Shown piece by piece: positions 1 through 5,834 of a DNA stretch of 6,165 bases. The notes beneath the pieces are model-generated. The model was not told the origin of the DNA. It saw only the letters and a program-made list of their open reading frames with translations, and did no database searches. This DNA comes from Cyanobacteria bacterium UBA5018 (GTDB lineage: Bacteria > Cyanobacteriota > Cyanobacteriia > PCC-6307 > Cyanobiaceae): assembly GCA_002396505.1 (NCBI GenBank), contig DGYA01000089.1, forward strand, positions 1 to 6,165, read 5' to 3'. The stretch's first letter is position 1. Each line of letters opens with the position of its first letter. Position numbers and translations under genes: made by a program.

Positions 1-9
1 CGACTTCGT

Positions 10-72
10 CTATGGTGGGTTCATCTGCTGGCGGATCTCAGCCCGCAGCTCGGGGTCGTAAGGCGATTGCAT
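10..72 (-). pseudogene. Transposase-like N-terminal fragment, possibly frameshifted
   Basis: Read on the minus strand from an ATG at 72, this gives MQSPYDPELRAEIRQQMNPP and then a TAG stop at 10-12. The pattern of a YDP-LR start, a basic helix and a Met-x-Pro-Pro ending resembles the first residues of small helix-turn-helix transposase subunits, where a DNA-binding helix-turn-helix would follow. Changing frame just before the stop gives P-T-I-D-E-V, which would continue such a helix-turn-helix, so a frameshift is plausible. The rest lies outside the window. The family call is from pattern memory only. It could also be a chance short ORF or the start of another DNA-binding protein. Confidence 0.25.
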
Positions 73-204
73 CAGTCATGGTTAGGCCCCCTGGTGGATC
101 GGTCAGACAGGGCGGACAACATTGCTGGTAGTGGGGGGCTTGCTCGGCTTGGCGATCGCGCAAAAGGGGTTGGTAGGGGAGGTCAGCCATGGCATAGGTA
201 CCTA

Positions 205-418
205 TCAGCGTTTTACTTCTTTGAGGCGTTGGCGGGCTTTCGCCAGCTCTTCTTTGGGGGTCTTCTGAGTTTTCTTGACGAAAGCGTGAAGGATGGTGAT
301 GACCTGACCGCTGCAGTAGCAGTAGAAGGCCCGGCCAATGCCAGAACGGCTCTTGGGCCTGAGTTCAAACAATCAATTCGGCGCCGATGGCCTGGATGGG
401 GGTTGCTATAAATTCCCC
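205..418 (-). pseudogene. Frameshifted C-terminal half of a HigB/RelE-type (Gp49-like) toxin
   Basis: The minus strand from 372 down to the TGA at 205-207 encodes about 55 residues. They run LFELRPKSRSGIGRAF, then FYCYCSGQVITILHAF, then the family hallmark VKKTQKTP, and end in a charged helix (EELAKARQRLKEVKR). This is the C-terminal core of type II toxin mRNA interferases of the Gp49-like/HigB group. An in-frame TGA (373-375) lies directly upstream. Dropping the single base at 373 joins the upstream frame, which reads ATPIQAIGAEL (374-403), onto LFELRPKS. That matches the usual order in the family, where a Gly/Pro-x-x-K-x-(I/L)-G stretch precedes L-(F/Y/W)-E-L-R. I infer a one-base frameshift. 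No recognisable N-terminal third or start codon was found further upstream, so the gene is probably dead. No convincing antitoxin follows it. Confidence 0.6.
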
Positions 419-584
419 ACTCTTACTGTCGTCGTCGTCGAGCAGCGATCTCCAGCCCGAGGTCGCTGAGCTACTCGTGGCTCCAACCCCTGAAGCGCTC
501 GAGCAGGGCATCTACCCAGAACACCGCGGTCCCGCCGCGATCGAGCCGCGCCACTATGGGCGAAACCTCCCTGGGGGCTAGGGC
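419..584. other. Spacer upstream of the glycosyltransferase, no assigned gene
   Basis: No intact gene is recognised here. The minus strand holds one protein-like open stretch, from a GTG at 554 to a TAG at 471-473. Its 27 residues include GGTAVFWVDALLERFRGWSH. After the TAG the same frame continues for another 15 codons (LSDLGLEIAARRRRQ) to a TAA at 423-425. It may be another gene remnant, but I cannot name a family. A short GTC tandem run, four and a third units, lies at 428-440. On the plus strand an in-frame TAG at 579-581 sits one codon before the next gene, fixing that gene's start. No clear sigma70 promoter was seen. Confidence 0.35.
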
Positions 585-1823
585 ATGGATCCGGCCAAGG
601 CCCTCGCCTGGGCGCTGCTTTCGCTGGCCGCCGCCGCCGCTCTTGGCCTGGTGATTTTGATCGCCGGCCTGGCGCTGCTGTTTGCGCGGGCGCCGAGGCT
701 GGCGGAGCAGCCGGAGTTGGCAGCTGAGGCGGCAATAGCCCTAGCTAACACCTCGCTCACTGTGGTGGTGCCCGCCTACAACGAAGCGGCCAACATCGCC
801 GCCTGTCTCAATAGTGTTCTACGCAGCGAAGACCCCTGCGGCGACTGGCGGGTGCTGCTGGTGGACGATCGCTCCACTGATGCCACGGTGGCGATCGCCC
901 GGGAGGCGGCAGCGGCCTGCGGCGCCACGCAGCCCCGCTTCCAGCTGCTGGATGCCGGGCCCCGGCCGGTGGGTGAGCGCTGGGTGGGCAAGAACTGGGC
1001 CTGCAGCCGCGCCATGGAGCAGGTGGTGAGCGAATGGGTGCTGTTTGTGGATGCCGATGTGCGCCTGCAACCGGCCGCCCTGCGGCGCGCCCTGGCCCAG
1101 GCCAGCACCGATGGGGCGGACCTGCTCAGCCTGGCGCCGCGACTGAGCTGCGGCTGCTTGGCGGAGTGGATGGTGCAGCCGATCATGGCCAGCCTGCTGG
1201 GGCTCGGCTTTCCGATCGAGGCCGCCAATGATCCCGCCAGCGCCGTGGCCTTCGCCGCCGGGCCGTTCATGCTGTTTCGCCGCAGTGCCTACACGGCGAT
1301 CGGCGGCCACCGGGCCCTGGCGGCGGAGGTGGTGGAAGACCTGGCCCTGGCGCGGCGGATCAAGCAAAGCGGCCATCGCCTGCGCTACCTGCTGGGGCTA
1401 GATGCGCTTGCGCTGCGCATGTATAGCGATTTCGCGTCCCTATGGGAGGGCTGGACCAAGAACTGGCTGCTGGGCCTCGATAGCGATGTGGCCAGGGCCC
1501 TGGCGGCCTCCTCGGTGGTGCTGCTGATGTTCAGCGGCCCCTGGTTGCTGACGCCGGCTGCGGCACTCGCCGCCGCGCTGCTCGCCGCTACGGGGTTGCC
1601 CGGCCAGCGGCTGCTGCTGCTGGCCGCCCTGGCCCTCGCCCTGACGGGCATCGGCCTGCAACTGGTGCTGCGCCTGTGGATCCGCCGCCAGTTCCAGATG
1701 CCGCTCACCTTCTGGTGGCTGATGGGGGCCGGTGGCCTGGTGGTGGCCGCCATCGGCCCGGTGTCGGTGTGGCGCACCCTCAGCGGCCGCGGTTGGACCT
1801 GGAAGGGGCGGCCGTTGGCCTGA
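585..1823 (+). CDS. Family 2 glycosyltransferase, membrane-anchored (HpnB/CruG-like)
   Basis: The 412-residue protein has a hydrophobic N-terminal segment (about 6-33), a GT2 GT-A catalytic domain (about 57-265) and a hydrophobic C-terminal region with two to three membrane spans (about 303-338, 342-362, 376-394). Visible GT2 marks are the N-terminal strand TVVVPAYNEAANI (59-71), DDRSTD (94-99), the metal-binding DAD motif (156-158), the ED pair at 251-252 (likely catalytic base) and W-T-K-N-W (290-294), which resembles the acceptor-site (Q/R)xxRW motif. It should transfer a sugar from a nucleotide sugar to a lipid-like acceptor at the cytoplasmic membrane face. The architecture fits HpnB-type hopanoid-associated transferases and cyanobacterial CruG, the 2'-O-glycosyltransferase for carotenoid glycosides. 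The sequence alone does not separate these, and no cruF or hpn gene is in view. The ATG follows an in-frame TAG by one codon; the ribosome site is weak. It appears to be a single-gene unit, convergent with a remnant. Confidence 0.85.
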   Translation: MDPAKALAWALLSLAAAAALGLVILIAGLALLFARAPRLAEQPELAAEAAIALANTSLTVVVPAYNEAANIAACLNSVLRSEDPCGDWRVLLVDDRSTDATVAIAREAAAACGATQPRFQLLDAGPRPVGERWVGKNWACSRAMEQVVSEWVLFVDADVRLQPAALRRALAQASTDGADLLSLAPRLSCGCLAEWMVQPIMASLLGLGFPIEAANDPASAVAFAAGPFMLFRRSAYTAIGGHRALAAEVVEDLALARRIKQSGHRLRYLLGLDALALRMYSDFASLWEGWTKNWLLGLDSDVARALAASSVVLLMFSGPWLLTPAAALAAALLAATGLPGQRLLLLAALALALTGIGLQLVLRLWIRRQFQMPLTFWWLMGAGGLVVAAIGPVSVWRTLSGRGWTWKGRPLA

Positions 1824-2144
1824 TCACTGTTCCTCAGCCTGCCCACCACCCAAAACCTGGCAAGACGAGCTGGCGAAGCTGAGGCGGCCAGGCCTGTAGT
1901 GGTTCTCGCCGCCGTCGCGGCGGCAGGCGGGGTAGCAGGCGATGGCTTTGCCCTTCGCCTCAGCGGCGGCGGCGTTGCCGGCATCCGTCTCGATTTCAGC
2001 CAGGTTGTCCCAAGACGCCGGCCACGCCTGGGAAGCGTGGCCGAACTCGGCTCTGCATTCGATCGCCCGGCGGATTTGTTGACGTGCTTCGACGCAGTTG
2101 GCGATGGCAAGGCGGCAGCCAAGGTCAGGCACGTCCTGAAACTT
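1824..2144 (-). pseudogene. C-terminal remnant of a probable TPR-type protein
   Basis: On the minus strand an open stretch runs from just inside a TAA (2145-2147) to a TGA at 1824-1826, directly abutting the glycosyltransferase stop. The only start-like codon is a GTG at 2132 (102 residues). It reads DVPDLGCRLAIANCVEARQQ and later contains SWDNLAEIETDAGNAAAAEAKGKA and a CRRDGGENH stretch. The pattern of helix, small residues and NLAEIETDAGN-x-AAA-x-x-x-x-KAIACY is TPR-like: paired amphipathic helices. It resembles the C-terminal part of larger bacterial repeat proteins. The abrupt upstream TAA, absence of a ribosome site and lack of an N-terminal part suggest a 5'-truncated pseudogene, although a small expressed protein cannot be excluded. 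The plus-strand ORF over the same bases (1899-2249) is less protein-like. The family assignment is from pattern recognition only. Confidence 0.45.
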
Positions 2145-2272
2145 TTAATCAGCCCTGGGGCACCGGCTGATCAGCAGCTGCCAGCCCCCAGATCCCTGGC
2201 CAGCCCTCGGCCGCCCGCCGCTGGGCTAAGGGCGCAGGTTGCCAGGTAGGGTCGAAAGAGGAACTGTGTAGT

Positions 2273-2277
2273 AAGGG
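2273..2277 (+). promoter_or_regulatory. Ribosome binding site deciding the der TTG start
   Basis: AAGGG lies nine bases upstream of a TTG at 2287. An in-frame TAA at 2272-2274 overlaps it, and no ATG or GTG lies between this stop and the conserved N-terminus. This supports TTG as the real start. Confidence 0.6.
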
Positions 2278-2286
2278 ATAAGCCGT

Positions 2287-3651
2287 TTGGCGCTTCCGGT
2301 CGTCGCCATCATTGGCCGCCCCAACGTGGGTAAATCCACCCTGGTCAACCGACTCTGCCGCAGCCGCGAGGCGATCGTGCACGACGAGCCGGGGGTTACC
2401 CGCGATCGCACCTACCAGGAGGGCTTCTGGGGGGATCGCACCTTCATGGTGGTGGACACCGGCGGTCTGGTGTTCGACGACGACAGTGAGTTCCTGCCGG
2501 AGATTCGCGAGCAGGCCAACCTGGCCCTGGCGGAGGCCTCCGTGGCGGTGGTGATCGTCGATGGCCAGCAGGGGCTCACCCCCGCCGACCAGGGGATCGC
2601 CGATTGGCTGCGCAACCAGAAGGTGCCGGTGTTGCTGGCGGTGAACAAGTGCGAGTCGCCCGAGCAGGGCCTGGCCATGGCCGGCGAGTTCTGGCGCCTG
2701 GGCCTGGGGGAGCCCCATCCTGTTTCCGCCATCCACGGGGCCGGCACCGGCGATCTGCTCGACAAGGTGATCGGCTTCCTGCCGGCCGTGGAGCTACTGG
2801 AGGGGGAGGAGCCGATCCAGCTGGCGATCATCGGCCGCCCCAACGTGGGCAAGTCGAGTTTGCTGAATGCGGTCTGTGGCGAGAAGCGGGCGATTGTCAG
2901 CCCGATTCGCGGCACCACCCGCGACACGATCGACACCACCCTGGAGCGGGAGGGCAAGACCTGGAAGCTGCTGGACACCGCCGGCATCCGCCGCCGCCGC
3001 TCGGTGAACTACGGCCCAGAATTTTTTGGCATCAACCGCAGCTTCAAGGCGATCGAGCGCTCCGATGTCTGCGTGCTGGTGATCGATGCCTTAGACGGCG
3101 TCACCGAGCAGGATCAACGCCTGGCCGGCCGGATTGAAGAGGATGGCCGCGCCTGTGTGGTGGTGGTGAACAAGTGGGACGCGATTGAAAAGGACAGCCA
3201 CACCATGCCGGCGATGGAGCGGGAGCTGCGCGCCAAGCTCTATTTCCTGGATTGGGCGCCGATGCTGTTCACTTCAGCCCTCAGCGGCCAGCGGGTGCAG
3301 GCGATCTTCCCCCTGGCGTTGTTGGCGGTGGAGCAGCACCGCCGCCGGGTGACCACCTCGGTGGTCAACGAGGTGCTCAAGGAGGCCCTCAGTTGGCGCA
3401 CGCCGCCCTCCAGCCGCGGCGGTCGCCAGGGCCGGCTTTACTACGGCACCCAGGTGTCCGTGCGCCCGCCCAGCTTCACCCTGTTCGTGAATGATCCAAA
3501 ATTGTTTGGCGACACCTACCGGCGCTACGTGGAGCGGCAGATCCGCGAGGGGCTGGGCTTTGAAGGCACCCCCCTGCGCCTGTTTTGGCGGGGCAAACAG
3601 GAGCGGGATGCGGAAAAGGAGCTGGAGCGTCAACAGCACCGTGCCCGCTGA
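2287..3651 (+). CDS. der: Ribosome-assembly GTPase Der (EngA)
   Basis: Der is an essential double-GTPase that acts in late 50S ribosomal subunit maturation in the cytoplasm. The 454 residues match the usual family length. G-domain 1 has the P-loop GRPNVGKST (10-18), Thr38 in GVTRDR (switch I), DTGG (57-60) and NKCE (120-123). G-domain 2 has GRPNVGKSS (183-191), GTTRDT (209-214), DTAG (230-233) and NKWD (295-298). The C-terminal KH-like RNA-binding domain follows (about 350-440) and ends in a charged tail. In G4 of domain 1 the usual final Asp is Glu, a change I recall as common in cyanobacterial Der rather than a defect. The start is TTG: an in-frame stop lies 12 bases upstream and the second residue aligns with the typical M-A-x-P-V-V-A-I-I-G opening. 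It is the first gene of a tight run; the cbiQ-like gene begins 22 bases downstream. Confidence 0.97.
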   Translation: MALPVVAIIGRPNVGKSTLVNRLCRSREAIVHDEPGVTRDRTYQEGFWGDRTFMVVDTGGLVFDDDSEFLPEIREQANLALAEASVAVVIVDGQQGLTPADQGIADWLRNQKVPVLLAVNKCESPEQGLAMAGEFWRLGLGEPHPVSAIHGAGTGDLLDKVIGFLPAVELLEGEEPIQLAIIGRPNVGKSSLLNAVCGEKRAIVSPIRGTTRDTIDTTLEREGKTWKLLDTAGIRRRRSVNYGPEFFGINRSFKAIERSDVCVLVIDALDGVTEQDQRLAGRIEEDGRACVVVVNKWDAIEKDSHTMPAMERELRAKLYFLDWAPMLFTSALSGQRVQAIFPLALLAVEQHRRRVTTSVVNEVLKEALSWRTPPSSRGGRQGRLYYGTQVSVRPPSFTLFVNDPKLFGDTYRRYVERQIREGLGFEGTPLRLFWRGKQERDAEKELERQQHRAR

Positions 3652-3673
3652 ATTCCAGCAGCGGGTGTCCTGA

Positions 3674-4597
3674 GTGGACTGGCTGCGTCAGCTGCCGATC
3701 GGCCAGTACGTGGCCGAGCAGCAGGGCGGTAGTTCCTGGCTGTGGCGGCTCGATTCGCGCCTGAAGCTGCTCTGGACCCTGGCCTTTTTGCTCAGCCCGA
3801 TTTTGGCGGCATCCAGCTGGAGGCTGCTGCTGGTGCTGCTGCTGCTCTGCATCACCCTCGGCAGCGGCATGCCCTCGGGGCTATGGCGCCGCAGCCTGCC
3901 GCTGCTGCTGGGCCTCTGCCTGCTGCTGGGGGGGCTGGCGGCCACCCTGCCGGTGCGGGAGCTGTCGGCGGCGCCGCTGCAGCGGCCCCCCCAGGAGTTG
4001 CTGCTGTTGCCGGTGCCGGCGGGTAGCCCGGCTCCAGAGCAGGCTGGGGCCCGCTGGGAGCTGCTGCATCTGGGGCCGCTGCTGATCACCAGGCGGTCGG
4101 CGGAACTGGGCATAAACAGCGCCACCCTGCTGTTCACTCTGGTTCAAAGCGCCAATTTGATGTTGCTGTCCACCGCCCCGGAGGACCTGGTCTGGGCGAT
4201 CAGCTGGATGCTCGCCCCCCTGGCGCGCCTGGGCTGGCCTGTGGAGCGGTTGGGCTTCACGCTGCTGCTGTCATTGCGGTTTCTGCCGTTGGTGCAGGAG
4301 GAGCTGCAGAACCTGTTGCGGGCCCTGGCCACCAGGGCGGTGAACCTGCGCCGCCTGGGCTGGAAGGCCAGCTTTGCGCTGGTGCTGGCCCTGGGGGAGC
4401 GGCTGTTGGCCAACCTGCTGCTGCGGGCCGAACAGGGGGCGGAAGCCCTGATGGCGCGGGGCGGCTGCTGGCTGCCGGTCGATCGGCTGCATGCCCGGCC
4501 CTCGCCGCTGTCGGCGGGCGATCGCTGGGGCAATGCCCTGGCGGCGATCCTGTTGCTGGCCTTATGGGGACTGCGCTGGAATGTCGGTGCTCTTTAA
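3674..4597 (+). CDS. cbiQ: ECF-transporter T component, CbiQ/EcfT family
   Basis: This is the membrane coupling subunit of an energy-coupling-factor (ECF) ABC importer. It would join two ATPases to a substrate-binding S protein for uptake of a vitamin or metal ion. The 307 residues include the family opening LDSRLKLLWTLAF (26-38), membrane spans near 31-60, 74-92, 150-166, 172-205 and 284-300, and cytoplasmic coupling helices. The second coupling helix carries the family signature A-L-M-A-R-G-G (258-264), where the Ala-Arg-Gly triplet contacts the ATPase. The first is probably LRALATRAVNLRR (215-227), a less canonical triplet. A Pro/Ala-rich soluble insert lies at about 100-130. The start is GTG; an in-frame TGA occupies the codon just before it, so no upstream start exists. 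No ATPase or S component is in the window, so the substrate is unknown and 'cbiQ' denotes family, not cobalt transport. It lies between der and pipX with gaps of 22 and 23 bases, consistent with one operon. Confidence 0.9.
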   Translation: MDWLRQLPIGQYVAEQQGGSSWLWRLDSRLKLLWTLAFLLSPILAASSWRLLLVLLLLCITLGSGMPSGLWRRSLPLLLGLCLLLGGLAATLPVRELSAAPLQRPPQELLLLPVPAGSPAPEQAGARWELLHLGPLLITRRSAELGINSATLLFTLVQSANLMLLSTAPEDLVWAISWMLAPLARLGWPVERLGFTLLLSLRFLPLVQEELQNLLRALATRAVNLRRLGWKASFALVLALGERLLANLLLRAEQGAEALMARGGCWLPVDRLHARPSPLSAGDRWGNALAAILLLALWGLRWNVGAL

Positions 4598-4620
4598 TAC
4601 GGTTAAGAACGCGGCCCTTC

Positions 4621-4887
4621 GTGAGCGCAGAGCGGTACCTCACCCACCCCACCTTCGGGATGCTCTATCGGGTGTCCCCGGTCGGAGAAGCGCGTGATCT
4701 CTACGCCACCCTCTACGCCCAAAGGATTTTCTTCCTGGTGACGATCCAGCCCCGGGGCGCCACCTTTGAGGTGATCCCCCTGATGGATGCCCGCCATTAC
4801 GCCGAACAGAATTTGGCCCGCTCCCGGCGCGATGGCCCTGAAACCCAGAAGCGCTGGCGGGATCTGTTCGACCAGACCTTCATCTGA
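4621..4887 (+). CDS. pipX: PII-interacting protein X, NtcA co-activator
   Basis: PipX is a small cyanobacterial regulator. It binds the nitrogen regulator NtcA under high 2-oxoglutarate and activates transcription, and it binds the signal protein PII under nitrogen sufficiency, so it swaps partners. The 88 residues match the usual size of about 89. The N-terminal Tudor-like/KOW domain (about 1-53) includes ERYLTHPTFGMLYRV (4-18) and LYAQRIFFLV (31-40). The two C-terminal helices (about 54-88) end in FDQTFI. Glu4, Tyr6 and Tyr32, positions known as important for partner binding, are all present. I chose GTG at 4621 because it gives the family N-terminus V/M-S-x-E-x-Y-L. An upstream in-frame ATG at 4564 would add 19 residues overlapping cbiQ and unlike the family. 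The ribosome site is weak, suggesting coupling to the upstream gene. It lies 23 bases after the cbiQ-like gene and 9 before pipY. Confidence 0.95.
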   Translation: MSAERYLTHPTFGMLYRVSPVGEARDLYATLYAQRIFFLVTIQPRGATFEVIPLMDARHYAEQNLARSRRDGPETQKRWRDLFDQTFI

Positions 4888-4896
4888 GCTGCTTTT

Positions 4897-5643
4897 GTGG
4901 CTGACCCGGCCGTTCCAGAACCCGCCGCCCCAGAAGCCGCTTCCCCGAAAGCCGCTTCCCCGAAAGCCGAATCCCCGGAGGTCGCCTGCATCGCTGAGCG
5001 GCTCCAGATAATTTGCCTTGCCCTGCCCGCCAGCACGCGCCTGCTGGCGGTGAGTAAGGGCCAATCCGCCGAGCGGATTCGCGAGGCGGTGCTGGCGGGC
5101 CAGCGCAGCTTTGGCGAGAGCCGCCTCCAGGAGGCCGGCGCCAAGCAGCGGCAGTTGCTGGATCTAGGGCCGCTCGATTGGCACTTCATCGGCCGGCTGC
5201 AGGCCAACAAGGCCAGGGCTGTGCTGCGCCAGTTCGCCACCATCCACTCCTTGGATTCCCTGGAGCTGGCCCGCCGCCTGGCCCGCATCGCCGCCGAGGA
5301 GCGGTTGGAGCCCCAGGTGTTCTTTCAGGTGAAGCTGCGGCCGGATCCGGGCAAGGGGGGCTTTGAGCCCCAGGAGCTGCTGCGCCATTGGCCAGAACTG
5401 CAGGCGCTGGAGCCCTTGCGGCCCCTGGGTCTGATGACGATTGCTCCCCTGGGTCTGGAGGCGGCGGAACGGCTGGCACTGTTTCACGAATGTGCTGCCC
5501 TGGCAGGCCGGCTTGGCTTGGCCGAACTGTCGATGGGCATGAGCGGCGACTGGCGCGAAGCGGCGGCTGCCGGCAGCACCTGGGTGCGCATCGGTAGCGG
5601 TCTATTCGGCTCGCGCAGCCCTTCAGCGCCGCTTGATCCTTAG
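4897..5643 (+). CDS. pipY: PLP homeostasis protein PipY (YggS/YBL036C family)
   Basis: PipY belongs to a conserved pyridoxal-5'-phosphate-binding family that buffers vitamin B6 and amino/keto-acid pools; it has no established enzyme activity. The 248 residues form a single TIM-barrel domain resembling alanine racemase (about 31-240). Marks are the PLP-binding Lys54 in LLAVSKGQ, FGESRLQEA (72-80), WHFIGRLQANK (95-105), the SMGMSGD loop (212-218) and the phosphate-binding VRIGSGLFGSR (230-240). The common FGEN motif has Ser for Asn (75). An unusual 30-residue Ala/Pro/Lys/Glu-rich tail precedes the barrel and comes from a DNA tandem repeat. The start is GTG: the pipX stop lies in the same frame four codons upstream, and no other start codon precedes the barrel. 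There is no clear ribosome site, so translational coupling to pipX is likely. The pipX-pipY pairing is known in cyanobacteria, where the two are functionally linked. Confidence 0.95.
   Translation: MADPAVPEPAAPEAASPKAASPKAESPEVACIAERLQIICLALPASTRLLAVSKGQSAERIREAVLAGQRSFGESRLQEAGAKQRQLLDLGPLDWHFIGRLQANKARAVLRQFATIHSLDSLELARRLARIAAEERLEPQVFFQVKLRPDPGKGGFEPQELLRHWPELQALEPLRPLGLMTIAPLGLEAAERLALFHECAALAGRLGLAELSMGMSGDWREAAAAGSTWVRIGSGLFGSRSPSAPLDP
4936..4980 (+). repeat. Tandem 15-base repeat inside the pipY 5' end
   Basis: Two perfect copies of gccgcttccccgaaa (4936-4950 and 4951-4965) are followed by a diverged third copy, gccgaatccccggag (4966-4980). A shorter related unit, gccgccccagaa, precedes them (4924-4935). 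The repeat is in frame and encodes A-A-S-P-K, A-A-S-P-K, A-E-S-P-E, so copy-number changes would keep the PipY frame open. Confidence 0.9.
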
Positions 5644-5834
5644 GGCAGATTGATCCCCAGGGCGGATTTATTTAGAGCCGAGCCCCAGTGGTTATTAATG
5701 CGTTGCCCCCGTGATTAGTGGCTAGCCCCGGCCCCCAACGGTCACGGCATGCCTATAGGTCGCGGTTCCTGCAGCCCTTGCAAACCCTGGCATGGGACGC
5801 TATTTAAGTGCAAAGCTTTGTTGAGGATCGCTCC
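5644..5834 (+). other. pipY-sepF intergenic region
   Basis: This is the only long spacer within the core run. It contains no ORF of note on the plus strand. It holds a sigma70-type promoter near its right end (see separate entry). It also has an inverted repeat, CCGTGA at 5709-5714 and TCACGG at 5742-5747, with a 27-base loop, followed by a GGCATGCC palindrome at 5746-5753. No classical rho-independent terminator (a strong stem followed by a T run) was found after pipY. Confidence 0.6.
5778..5806 (+). promoter_or_regulatory. Sigma70-type promoter for sepF
   Basis: A -35-like TTGCAA (5778-5783) and a -10-like TATTTA (5801-5806) are separated by exactly 17 bases, the optimal spacing. Transcription would begin at about 5812-5814 and give a leader of roughly 21-23 bases carrying GAGG at 5823-5826, eight bases before the sepF GTG. 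The elements are matched by eye, not by experiment. Confidence 0.55.

Noticed and set aside
38..190. 50-residue minus-strand ORF just after the toxin stop, as an antitoxin
   Set aside because: It has an ATG in a suitable place but no ribosome site and no recognisable antitoxin fold; its Cys/Pro-rich middle looks non-coding.
67..411. 114-residue plus-strand ORF over the left region
   Set aside because: It runs opposite the recognisable toxin remnant, has no family features and no ribosome site; it is an antisense shadow.
387..581. 64-residue plus-strand ORF with a Ser run before the glycosyltransferase
   Set aside because: The Ser run comes from the GTC trinucleotide tract and overlaps the toxin remnant; nothing is recognised. 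It may deserve a database check but cannot be supported.
1385..2122. Long minus-strand ORF (245 residues) opposite the glycosyltransferase end
   Set aside because: It is Arg/Ala/Ser-rich without domains and overlaps an intact GT2 gene and the more protein-like TPR remnant frame; typical GC-rich antisense artefact.
2155..2191. CTGGGG/CCCCAG inverted repeat as a terminator before der
   Set aside because: The six-base arms are 25 bases apart and neither strand has a T run after the stem.
2239..2270. TTGCCA near 2239 as a der -35 element
   Set aside because: No acceptable -10 hexamer lies 16-18 bases downstream.
2149..2987. Minus-strand ORFs of 191-195 residues opposite der
   Set aside because: They mirror the conserved Der coding sequence and carry no recognisable domains.
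4564..4620. Longer pipX start at the ATG at 4564
   Set aside because: It would overlap cbiQ and add 19 residues absent from the family; GTG at 4621 gives the conserved N-terminus and length.
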